DNA of 9,843 nt, taken from an uncultured Candidatus Melainabacteria bacterium (GTDB lineage Bacteria; Cyanobacteriota; Vampirovibrionia; Gastranaerophilales; Gastranaerophilaceae). The DNA is taken from the NCBI GenBank assembly GCA_934773085.1, contig CAKVMU010000046.1, positions 1 to 9,843 on the forward strand. Reading direction: 5' to 3'. The notes beneath the pieces are model-generated. The model was not told the origin of the DNA and did no database searches. It saw only the letters and a list, made by a program, of their open reading frames with translations. The position numbers were made by a program, and so were the translations under genes. Numbering within the stretch: position 1 is the first letter of the stretch; every line of letters starts with the position of its first letter. Of the stretch, positions 1-6,270 are shown piece after piece.

Positions 1-2
1 AC

Positions 3-518
3 ATTGTTTCAAGTTACGGCTCAAAAAATCATGTCGGATATCCTTGGACGATTAAAGAGAGTGTTTGTTCAAATAAAGCCTACACCAGAGATATCGCTGA
101 TTGCACAGTTTGCGGAATCACGGACGGAATGAAAGTTCTTTTAATGCACTTATGCCCTACCGAAAAAATCAATTTTGACTTCAAAAAAGTAATTAATCTC
201 GTAAAAGAAAAATTCAATCTGCAAAGTCCGGATTTGCAAGGAATAATTATTGGAGGGAAACCTCCATACACGCATGGTACAGACAGTTACAAACTGTTTA
301 ATCTGTTTGAAGATTTTCTTTCTTCCTATCAAATTCCGTTCTCAAAATTCAAAGGAGGCATGGGTACAAGAGATGTTGCGTACTCCTCTATCAAGGATGA
401 ATGGATTATCGCAAACGACAGCTTTTCGCTGAACAATAACCAACCGATTCAAAAAGCGATGGAAGATTGTTATGAAGAAGTTAAAATCGCCGACTGCGAT
501 GATTTATGTTGGTTCTAA
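3..518 (+). CDS. CheD-like cysteine protein, 5' end cut by window
   Basis: The frame is open from the window edge, so the gene starts upstream; 171 residues are visible (an internal Met at 129 is probably not the start). I read a fold resembling CheD, the chemoreceptor glutamine deamidase. A Thr (visible residue 28), a Cys (34, with a second at 37) and a His (49, in LLMHLCP) are ordered and spaced much like the Thr21-Cys27-His44 triad known from Thermotoga CheD. A GG turn follows at about 84-85 (IIIGGK), then a helix and a second glycine turn, GGMGTRDV (118-125), before a beta strand, as in CheD. The canonical GSC motif is absent, so the substrate need not be a chemoreceptor, and no chemotaxis gene is in view. 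The stop TAA (516-518) lies 2 bases from the stop of the convergent gene, with no terminator. It could equally be an unrelated lineage-specific protein. Confidence 0.6.
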   Translation: MVSSYGSKNHVGYPWTIKESVCSNKAYTRDIADCTVCGITDGMKVLLMHLCPTEKINFDFKKVINLVKEKFNLQSPDLQGIIIGGKPPYTHGTDSYKLFNLFEDFLSSYQIPFSKFKGGMGTRDVAYSSIKDEWIIANDSFSLNNNQPIQKAMEDCYEEVKIADCDDLCWF

Positions 519-520
519 AT

Positions 521-1153
521 TTATTTAATAACAGCCATAAAAACCAACAAGGTTATTGAAACAATAAAAGCAACCCCCACAAACACCCAATACGGAGAAA
601 ACCCGTTTTCATGTTTCGGTTTTTTAGTCTTCATTGAATATGATTGTTTCACCGGCGGTTTTTGAGATTTCTTTGTTTTAGTTTTTTGTTTTTGCTCCTG
701 ATATTTCTCACTCAATGAAGCTTTTCCGGTAACAAGAAGCTCCACATCATAATGTTTTTTCAAAATACTCTTACTGCCTTTTTTGTAAAAAACTGCATAA
801 TTAATCGCAGCCTCAAAGGCTCTTTGCAAACACTCGAGCGCAACAATACCATCACGCTTTACCTTGGATGAATGCACAGAAATGTTACCTTGTTTTTTTA
901 AAAAATACAAATCATCAATAAATTCTTTTTCCGGAACCGTAGTCGCATTGTCTTTCAAAGTACCCAACATATCGTCAAAACTTCCGTCAAAAAGTCTCTT
1001 TTCAGCAAGAATTGATTTACACATCTGTTCCCCAAAACGTCTGGTTTGCCCCATACACTGTTCAAAAAATTCAGATGTATATAATTTTTCCGCCTCTGTT
1101 ATTATTTCGTATAAATTAGAGTCAAGTGGTTTTAAAAAATCAAAATTTGTCAT
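521..1153 (-). CDS. DUF4145-like domain protein with C-terminal membrane anchor
   Basis: 210 residues. Residues 15-130 are helical and carry features typical of DUF4145/HEPN-like domains: an A-x-x-L-Y...F start (21-30), a conserved Arg/Glu helix (R38-R39, E42) and the Lys-x-x-Gly-Asn-x-x-x-His turn (87-94), then an aromatic helix (113-123). A Lys/Gln/Pro-rich, positively charged linker follows (about 145-182), and a single hydrophobic helix (187-208) ends two residues before the C-terminus. This predicts a tail-anchored protein with a cytoplasmic domain. DUF4145 domains occur alone and in restriction or defence proteins, but no nuclease or other defence gene is adjacent, so the role is unknown. 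The gene is divergent from feoAB. There is no Shine-Dalgarno before the ATG at 1153, and a good -10 box ends 6 bases upstream, which points to a leaderless message. The next Met (34) lies inside the domain, supporting this start. Confidence 0.75.
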   Translation of the reverse strand: MTNFDFLKPLDSNLYEIITEAEKLYTSEFFEQCMGQTRRFGEQMCKSILAEKRLFDGSFDDMLGTLKDNATTVPEKEFIDDLYFLKKQGNISVHSSKVKRDGIVALECLQRAFEAAINYAVFYKKGSKSILKKHYDVELLVTGKASLSEKYQEQKQKTKTKKSQKPPVKQSYSMKTKKPKHENGFSPYWVFVGVAFIVSITLLVFMAVIK

Positions 1154-1159
1154 TGCTTG

Positions 1160-1188
1160 ATTTTACAACAACATTTCTGTTGTGTCAT
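1160..1188 (-). promoter_or_regulatory. Promoter of the DUF4145-like gene (leaderless)
   Basis: Read on the minus strand: -35 ATGACA (1188-1183), a 17-base spacer and -10 TAAAAT (1165-1160). Each box matches the sigma-70 consensus at five of six positions. The -10 ends 6 bases before the ATG at 1153, so transcription should begin at or within a base or two of the start codon. No Shine-Dalgarno lies between. Confidence 0.6.
1165..1183. repeat. Inverted repeat in the divergent feoAB control region
   Basis: ACAACA (1165-1170) and TGTTGT (1178-1183) form a perfect 6-bp inverted repeat around a 7-base centre. It overlaps the -10 and spacer of the minus-strand promoter and the start of the plus-strand -35. 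The position suits an operator acting on both genes. It does not resemble the canonical Fur box. Function is inferred from position only. Confidence 0.35.
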
Positions 1189-1206
1189 TAAAATTTATGC
1201 TAAAAT
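1180..1206 (+). promoter_or_regulatory. Promoter of feoAB, extended -10
   Basis: An extended -10, TGC-TAAAAT (TAAAAT at 1201-1206), with a TTGTGT -35 candidate at 1180-1185; the 15-base spacer is short. The predicted start near 1213 leaves a leader of only about 12 bases that still carries GAGGT (1215-1219), 5 bases before the ATG at 1225. Its -35 overlaps that of the divergent promoter, so the two should compete. Confidence 0.5.
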
Positions 1207-1224
1207 CTACCTACGAGGTCAGAT

Positions 1225-3597
1225 ATGGAAAATCATCAGGAAATAACATTAGATAAGCTTGAAAAAGGCAAAGATGCCGTAATTATTTCAATCGACTGCG
1301 AAGACAAGGCTCTTCGCAAGCACATTCTTGATATGGGGCTTACTCCGGGCGTGGAAGTCACGTTGATAAAAACTGCCCCAATGGGAGACCCGCTGGAGAT
1401 TCGGGTTCGTGGATATGAACTGACCTTGAGAAAGGACGATGCTTCCAAAATCAGAATTTCTAAGGTTCATGATGCGCATAATTGTCCGCTAAAATCGAAA
1501 GAGTTCAAGAATATTGAACACTCAAAAATCGGTGAAAACAGTTACAAAATGAGAAAAGCCGGTGGAGACGTAAAAGGCAATATAAAACTCGCATTAGCCG
1601 GCAATCAAAATTCCGGAAAAACAACGCTGTTTAACCAACTAACCGGCTCAGACAGACACGTTGGCAACTTTCCGGGAGTTACAGTTGAAAGAACAGACGG
1701 AATAGTCAGAGGTCACGCTGATGTGACAGTTACAGACTTACCGGGGATTTATTCTTTGTCCCCATACAGCAACGAAGAAATTGTTACCAGAAATTTTATC
1801 CTAGATGAAAAACCGGATGGAATAATTAATATAATTGATGCGACAAACATTGAACGAAACATGCTCCTGACCCTGCAATTAATCGAACTTGATGTTCCAC
1901 TAGTTATTGCACTGAACATGATGGACGAAGTTACTGCAAGTCACGGAAGTATTGATATTAACGGATTGGAAGCCACACTGGGAGTTCCGGTCATTCCGAT
2001 TTCTGCTGCGAAAAATGAAGGGATTGAAGAATTGATTGAACACGCAATCAATGTTGCCAGATATAAAGAACACCCGGGCAGACTTGATTTTTGCGACCCA
2101 AATATTGAAAAAGAAGCATGCGTACACAGATGCATTCACTCAATTATTCACTTAATCGAAGACCACGCACAAGGGGCAAATATCCCTTTGAGATTTGCTG
2201 CAACAAAAGTTGCCGAAGGAGATGAATTAGTTACAAAAGCGCTACAGCTTGATGAAAATGAAATCAAAACCTGCAACAATATTATCTCCGAGATGGAAGA
2301 ACAAAGCGGTTTGGATAAAGAAGCCGCACTTGCGGATATGAGATTCACCTTTATCGAAAAATTGTGTGACAATTATGTACACAAACCTTGTGAGACAATC
2401 GGTTACAGAATCACAACCGCAGCTGATAAAGTTTTGACCGGAAAATATACGGCGATGTTCGCTTTTCTAGCAATTATGGCACTGATTTTTTATCTGACAT
2501 TTGGTCCTCTTGGTTCATTTTTATCTGGCTTGATGGATACCGGAATTGACAATTTTACGCAAACGGTTGATAATGCGTTATCTGCATACGGACTGAATCC
2601 GGTTGTTCACTCTTTGATAATTGACGGTATATTTGCCGGAGTCGGAAGCGTATTAAGCTTTTTACCGATTATAGTTGTTTTGTTTTTCTTCCTGTCAATT
2701 TTGGAAGACAGCGGATATATGGCAAGAGTAGCTTTTGTTATGGACAAACTTTTGCGTAAAATAGGACTTTCGGGCAGAAGTTTTGTTCCTATGCTAATAG
2801 GTTTCGGATGTTCAGTTCCCGCAATTATGGCAACGAGAACATTACCTTCCGAACGGGACAGAAAAATGACGATTTTACTAACGCCGTTTATGAGCTGTTC
2901 TGCAAAACTCCCTATTTATGCGTTATTCACGGCAGCATTTTTCAGCGAAAACCAAGTGCAAGTCATCTTAAGCCTTTATTTGCTCGGAATTTTTGTCGGC
3001 ATATTATTCGCATATTTTATGAAATTTTTCGTTTTCAGAGGTCAACCGGTTCCGTTTGTAATGGAGCTTCCAAACTATAGAGTTCCGGGGGTAAAAAATG
3101 TTTATCGATTGATTTATGCAAAGGCAAAAGATTTTGTAACCAGAGCTTTCACAATAATCTTTGTTGCTACAATCGTAATTTGGTTTTTGCAAACCTTTGA
3201 TTCAAGATTAAATCTGGTTACGGATTCTTCACAGAGTTTATTAGCGCTTTTAGGCAACTCCATCGTTCCGATATTCAAACCGCTCGGAATCTCTGACTGG
3301 CGAATTTCAACTGCATTTATCACCGGATTTATGGCAAAAGAAAGCGTAGTGAGCACTTTGAGCGTTCTACTCGGAGGCGAAATAGATTTATTGCCAATGT
3401 TGTTTACAAAACTGAGCGCATTTGTATTCTTGGTGTTTTGTCTTTTGTACACACCATGCGTTGCTGCAATTGCTACCGTAAGACGTGAACTCGGGAAAAG
3501 ATATGCGTTTGGGGTCGTATTCTTGCAATGCCTAATCGCTTGGTTTGTGGCATTTTTGGTTTATCACATTGGTTTGTTTGCGGGATTTGGCATATAA
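1225..3597 (+). CDS. feoB: FeoA-FeoB fusion, ferrous iron transporter
   Basis: A 790-residue inner-membrane GTP-dependent Fe(II) importer. Residues 6-80 are a FeoA SH3-like domain (motif LRKHILDMGLTPG at 29-42). A linker of about 38 residues leads to the FeoB G domain: G1 GNQNSGKT (126-133), G2 Thr153 in NFPGVTVE, G3 DLPG (171-174), G4 NMMD (231-234) and G5 SAAKNEG (260-266). A helical guanine-dissociation-like region follows (about 290-390). The membrane part starts near 408 and contains the core motif GFGCSVPAIMATRTL (526-540), MAKESVVSTL (703-712) and a Cys-containing YTPC helix (742-745). All G motifs are intact and the length fits a full FeoB plus one FeoA. The FeoA-FeoB fusion is known in several anaerobes; FeoC is not seen. 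The start is supported by GAGGT 5 bases upstream. No intrinsic terminator follows, only a 17-bp palindrome over the stop codon. Confidence 0.97.
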   Translation: MENHQEITLDKLEKGKDAVIISIDCEDKALRKHILDMGLTPGVEVTLIKTAPMGDPLEIRVRGYELTLRKDDASKIRISKVHDAHNCPLKSKEFKNIEHSKIGENSYKMRKAGGDVKGNIKLALAGNQNSGKTTLFNQLTGSDRHVGNFPGVTVERTDGIVRGHADVTVTDLPGIYSLSPYSNEEIVTRNFILDEKPDGIINIIDATNIERNMLLTLQLIELDVPLVIALNMMDEVTASHGSIDINGLEATLGVPVIPISAAKNEGIEELIEHAINVARYKEHPGRLDFCDPNIEKEACVHRCIHSIIHLIEDHAQGANIPLRFAATKVAEGDELVTKALQLDENEIKTCNNIISEMEEQSGLDKEAALADMRFTFIEKLCDNYVHKPCETIGYRITTAADKVLTGKYTAMFAFLAIMALIFYLTFGPLGSFLSGLMDTGIDNFTQTVDNALSAYGLNPVVHSLIIDGIFAGVGSVLSFLPIIVVLFFFLSILEDSGYMARVAFVMDKLLRKIGLSGRSFVPMLIGFGCSVPAIMATRTLPSERDRKMTILLTPFMSCSAKLPIYALFTAAFFSENQVQVILSLYLLGIFVGILFAYFMKFFVFRGQPVPFVMELPNYRVPGVKNVYRLIYAKAKDFVTRAFTIIFVATIVIWFLQTFDSRLNLVTDSSQSLLALLGNSIVPIFKPLGISDWRISTAFITGFMAKESVVSTLSVLLGGEIDLLPMLFTKLSAFVFLVFCLLYTPCVAAIATVRRELGKRYAFGVVFLQCLIAWFVAFLVYHIGLFAGFGI

Positions 3598-3612
3598 ATT
3601 TACCGTAAATTT
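3596..3612. repeat. 17-bp palindrome at the feoB stop and glyS promoter
   Basis: AAATTTAC-C-GTAAATTT is a perfect 8+1+8 palindrome. It begins inside the feoB stop codon (TAA, 3595-3597) and runs to the first bases of the glyS -35 candidate. A one-base centre and AT-only arms with no T-tract make it a poor intrinsic terminator, so a protein-binding site is the likelier reading. Whether it controls glyS is inference. Confidence 0.4.
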
Positions 3613-3641
3613 GCTTCAATACATTATTTTTCGTGTATAAT
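3611..3641 (+). promoter_or_regulatory. Promoter of glyS
   Basis: A perfect TATAAT -10 at 3636-3641, with a weak -35 TTGCTT (3611-3616) at a long 19-base spacing. The predicted transcription start near 3648 gives a leader of about 26 bases that carries the Shine-Dalgarno GGAG (3661-3664). Confidence 0.55.
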
Positions 3642-3673
3642 CAAGTTAAGATTAGATATTGGAGAAAATCAGT

Positions 3674-5659
3674 ATGAGTAAATATTTGTTGGAAATCGGA
3701 GTAGAAGAACTTCCGTATAAGTTTATACCAATGGCAATTTCACAACTTGAAGCCGGTTTTAAGAATTTTTTGGAAAGCAATAATGTTAAATTCGAAAAAA
3801 TAAATGTTATGGCAACCCCTCGCCGACTTGCTGTTATTGTAAGCGGTTTGGCAGACTCTCAACCGGATGTGGAAAAAGTTGTTAAAGGACCAATCGCAAC
3901 AGTTGCGTTTGACGAAAACAAAAACTTAACAAGAGCCGGAGAAGGTTTTGCAAACAAAAACGGAGTTTCAAAAGATGATTTGTATGTTCAAGACAATTAT
4001 CTTTACGCAAAAATTTCAATCAAAGGCAGAAACACTAAAGACCTACTTCAAGAAAATGTTCCTCAAATATTTTCAAAACTTCAAGGTCCACACTTTATGA
4101 GATGGGGCACCAACGACGTAAAATTCTCCAGACCGATTCGTTGGGTATTATCTATTCTTGATGGCGAAGAAGTTAAAGTCAGAATTATTGATAAAGACTC
4201 TTCAAACATCACAAACGGTCACAGATTCTCAAAACAGAATATCGTTATAAACAATCCTGATGAATATGTTTCAAAACTAAGAGATGCTCACGTTATCGTA
4301 AACCAAGATGAAAGAAAAGAAAGAATTCTTGAGCTTACGAAAGCTGAAGCAGACAAACTCAATGCCGTTACAAAAATTTCTGATGATTTGTTAGAAGAAG
4401 TAACATTTATTTGTGAATATCCGGTTGCCGTTACTTGCAGCTTTGACGAAGAATTTCTTACAATTCCTCAGGAAGTCGCTGTTACAGTAATGGAAACCCA
4501 CCAAAGATACTTCGCTTTGTACACAAAAGACAGCGGTAAATTAATCAACAAGTTCGTGACAATTACAAACTATATCGGAAACGAATTTGAAAATATTAAA
4601 GCCGGCAACTTGAGAGTTATCAAAGCCCGTCTTGATGATGCTGTATTCTTCTTTAAAGAAGATACTAAAAAACCGCTTGAAAGCTATGTTGAAAACTTAA
4701 AAGGTATGACTTTCCAAAAAGGCATGGGCTCTGTATACGATAAGACTCAAAGAATTATCAAGCTTGCGGAAAAATTGGATTCTGCACCTACAGTAAAACG
4801 TACAGCAGAATTGTGCAAAGCGGATTTGGCTACAAACCTTGTATTTGAATTTACAGAACTTCAAGGATTTATCGGAGCTGATTACGCAAGAGTTTCCGGC
4901 GAAAAACCGGAAGTTTGCGAAGGTATCAAAGAACACTATTTCCCTCTTAATGCAGACAGTGAAACCGCTCAAAGCAAAGAAGGTCAAGTGGTTGGAATTG
5001 CAGACAAAATGGATACAATCTGTGCAGTATTTGCATCAGGCAAAAAACCTACCGGTTCTTCAGACCCTCTTGGGGTGAGACGTGCCGCTCTCGGTATCAT
5101 CAAAACAATACTTGAACATAATCTTAAGATTAATTTGTCAAAACTTATTGATGAAGCATTGGAACTTCTTCCGGTACAGGCAAATTGTAAATCAGATGTA
5201 GAAGAATTCTTTGTACAAAGATTGATTATATTCTTGAATAATGATTACAAGAAAGATGTATTGGAAGCATGCTCAAGCAAAAATCCATGCTGTGATTTGT
5301 GTGATTATCTTGAAAGAGTTAAGGCTGTTTCTCAACTCAATGATTCAAAACTATTGGAAAACGCAAACAGAGTTTTGAGAATACTAAAAGAAGAAGTCTC
5401 AACTCCTGCGGAAGAATCTTTATTCGCACTTGATGCAGAAAAAGATTTGCACACCGCAATCAAAAAGCTTAGCTTCAACGGTGATTACTCAAAATATCTT
5501 GAAGAATTGATTGAAATCAATCCGGTTGTAACAAAATTCTTTGATGATGTTCTTGTTATGGATAAGGACGAAAAAGTTAAGAATAACAGACTTGCCCTAT
5601 TGAATGAACTCAAAAATAAGTATATAATGTTAACAGATTTTTCTAAACTCAACGGTTAG
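3674..5659 (+). CDS. glyS: Glycyl-tRNA synthetase beta subunit
   Basis: A 661-residue beta subunit of the heterotetrameric bacterial glycyl-tRNA synthetase. With the alpha subunit GlyQ it charges tRNA-Gly; the beta chain binds the tRNA. Family motifs, in order: LLEIGVEELP at the N-terminus, TPRRLAV (48-54), MRWGTNDVKFSRPIRW in the N-terminal third, HQRYFALY (about 275), the degenerate HD-domain segment FEFTELQGFIGADYA (about 390), PTGSSDPLGVRRAALG (about 460) and a helical C-terminal anticodon-binding region. Length is near the family norm (about 690). I chose the ATG at 3674 over an in-frame TTG at 3659 because GGAG (3661-3664) sits 9 bases before the ATG and would fall inside the gene with the TTG. 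glyQ is not adjacent, as in Cyanobacteria where the two genes are unlinked. The last 60 bases contain a promoter for the next gene. Confidence 0.97.
   Translation: MSKYLLEIGVEELPYKFIPMAISQLEAGFKNFLESNNVKFEKINVMATPRRLAVIVSGLADSQPDVEKVVKGPIATVAFDENKNLTRAGEGFANKNGVSKDDLYVQDNYLYAKISIKGRNTKDLLQENVPQIFSKLQGPHFMRWGTNDVKFSRPIRWVLSILDGEEVKVRIIDKDSSNITNGHRFSKQNIVINNPDEYVSKLRDAHVIVNQDERKERILELTKAEADKLNAVTKISDDLLEEVTFICEYPVAVTCSFDEEFLTIPQEVAVTVMETHQRYFALYTKDSGKLINKFVTITNYIGNEFENIKAGNLRVIKARLDDAVFFFKEDTKKPLESYVENLKGMTFQKGMGSVYDKTQRIIKLAEKLDSAPTVKRTAELCKADLATNLVFEFTELQGFIGADYARVSGEKPEVCEGIKEHYFPLNADSETAQSKEGQVVGIADKMDTICAVFASGKKPTGSSDPLGVRRAALGIIKTILEHNLKINLSKLIDEALELLPVQANCKSDVEEFFVQRLIIFLNNDYKKDVLEACSSKNPCCDLCDYLERVKAVSQLNDSKLLENANRVLRILKEEVSTPAEESLFALDAEKDLHTAIKKLSFNGDYSKYLEELIEINPVVTKFFDDVLVMDKDEKVKNNRLALLNELKNKYIMLTDFSKLNG
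5600..5628 (+). promoter_or_regulatory. Promoter inside the 3' end of glyS
   Basis: TTGAAT (5600-5605), a 17-base spacer and TATAAT (5623-5628). These boxes and this spacing are identical to those of the rubrerythrin promoter in the same window. The predicted start near 5635 lies inside the glyS coding region and gives the next gene (ATG 5812) a leader of about 177 nt. No better promoter is visible between glyS and that gene. Confidence 0.5.
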
Positions 5660-5811
5660 AGAGAGATTTTTGTAAAAAAATGTAACAACTTTAAAAAAAT
5701 GAGTAAATTTTTACCTTGAGCTGACTTTAATAAAGTACAAGTGAAGGTAAGTAAAAAGGGGTAAGTTAACCCGCATCTAAGCGACTAAGCTTTACCTAAA
5801 AGGAAAAAGAA
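5635..5811 (+). promoter_or_regulatory. Candidate structured leader RNA
   Basis: Predicted 5' leader of the 98-residue gene. TTACCTT (5711-5717) can pair with AAGGTAA (5744-5750), but AGGTAA (5745-5750) can instead pair with TTACCT (5792-5797), directly before the Shine-Dalgarno AAGGA (5800-5804). If TTACCT is left free, CCT (5795-5797) can fold back on AGG (5801-5803) with flanking T-A pairs and hide the ribosome site. Two direct repeats lie between: GGTAAGT at 5746 and 5760, and CTAAGC at 5777 and 5785. A small GGGT/ACCC hairpin (5759-5772) is also possible. It matches no riboswitch class I know. Switching is inferred; the pairings are AT-rich and short. No glyS terminator is visible here. 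Confidence 0.35.
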
Positions 5812-6108
5812 ATGTTTAATCTTAAGTTTTTAAAATCATTAAAAGAAGCTCTTAATCCAAAAGCAAATTTATTGACATTTTCTGAAGGACAGAAACTTGC
5901 CAATGAAGAATATATAAAGTCACTGTCAAGCACAGAACTTAAAATCAAGACTGACGAACAAAGGCTGGAAGCAATGGTCAGACAACAACTTAAAGAAGAG
6001 TTCCCAAATATTGAGAAAAGTTCTTCTTACGACTTATTGGTTGACGCAGTCATCCACAATTACAAGTCAAAACAGCTTCAAGCCGTAGATGATGCGGAAG
6101 TTAAATAA
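5812..6108 (+). CDS. Uncharacterised 98-residue charged protein
   Basis: I do not recognise this protein. It has no signal peptide, membrane segment, cysteine or metal-binding motif. It is Lys/Glu-rich and predicted mostly helical: a basic N-terminal helix (MFNLKFLKSLKEAL), a middle acidic/amphipathic helix around residues 40-63 (TELKIKTDEQRLEAMVRQQL) and a C-terminal helix around 72-92 with a hydrophobic face. It should be cytoplasmic and could act as a small adaptor or binding protein, but nothing shows a partner. The start is supported by AAGGA (5800-5804), 7 bases before the ATG. It is followed 27 bases after the stop by an intrinsic terminator, so it forms its own unit or the end of a glyS transcript. 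The long leader suggests regulated translation. Real-gene evidence: Shine-Dalgarno, promoter and terminator all in place. Confidence 0.75.
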   Translation: MFNLKFLKSLKEALNPKANLLTFSEGQKLANEEYIKSLSSTELKIKTDEQRLEAMVRQQLKEEFPNIEKSSSYDLLVDAVIHNYKSKQLQAVDDAEVK

Positions 6109-6125
6109 CTCCAAAATCACACAAG

Positions 6126-6164
6126 AACAAAATCGCCGACAGATACAACTGCCGGTTTTTTGTT
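6126..6164 (+). terminator. Intrinsic terminator after the 98-residue gene
   Basis: Stem CCGACAG (6136-6142) pairs with CTGCCGG (6149-6155), with one A-C mismatch and a 6-base loop, followed by six T (6156-6161). The A-rich left flank AACAAAA (6126-6132) complements TTTTGTT after the stem, so the hairpin can extend and may also work weakly on the other strand. Confidence 0.85.
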
Positions 6165-6186
6165 GCAAAATTTTTTCTAATTTTTG

Positions 6187-6198
6187 TTGTAATTACAA
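6187..6198. repeat. 12-bp palindrome next to the rubrerythrin -35
   Basis: TTGTAATTACAA is a perfect palindrome that abuts the -35 box of the rubrerythrin promoter. The shape recalls PerR/Fur-family operators (TTATAAT-n-ATTATAA), but the arms differ and the central base is missing, so this is only a candidate operator. Rubrerythrins are commonly under PerR control in anaerobes. Confidence 0.4.
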
Positions 6199-6227
6199 TT
6201 GAATGAGAAAAACATACATGCTATAAT
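6199..6227 (+). promoter_or_regulatory. Promoter of rubrerythrin
   Basis: TTGAAT (6199-6204), a 17-base spacer and TATAAT (6222-6227), with an extended TGC just before the -10. This is the strongest promoter in the window. The predicted start near 6234 gives a leader of about 37 bases with GAGG at 6259-6262, 8 bases before the ATG. Confidence 0.8.
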
Positions 6228-6270
6228 AACCTATATTAAAAGTTAAGATTTTAATTGAGAGGAAATAAAA

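Noticed and set aside
864..1160. 98-codon plus-strand frame antisense to the DUF4145-like gene
   Set aside because: No Shine-Dalgarno or promoter, composition of an antisense shadow, and the minus-strand gene has a coherent domain and membrane anchor.
1154..1224. Canonical Fur box upstream of feoAB
   Set aside because: No GATAATGATAATCATTATC-like 19-mer is present; only the ACAACA/TGTTGT repeat was found and is reported as such.
3114..3452. Open reading frame of 112 codons on the minus strand inside feoB
   Set aside because: Antisense to conserved membrane helices of FeoB, low-complexity composition and no start signals; a shadow of the real gene.
3659..3673. In-frame TTG start for glyS, five codons before the ATG
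   Set aside because: The Shine-Dalgarno GGAG (3661-3664) would lie inside the coding region, and nothing ribosome-binding precedes the TTG; the ATG at 3674 begins the standard GlyS N-terminus.
3598..3673. Intrinsic terminator for feoAB
   Set aside because: The only symmetric element has a one-base centre, AT-only arms and no following T-tract.
4697..4987. 96-codon minus-strand frame within glyS
   Set aside because: Phe/Cys-rich shadow opposite the conserved HD region of GlyS, with no expression signals.
5699..5719. Tiny upstream frame (MSKFLP) in the leader of the 98-residue gene
   Set aside because: No Shine-Dalgarno before its ATG, and the similarity to the first codons of glyS is short enough to be chance in AT-rich DNA.
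5660..5811. Known riboswitch class (c-di-GMP, glutamine, preQ1, ZTP, THF)
   Set aside because: None of the conserved core sequences of these classes could be matched by eye to this leader.
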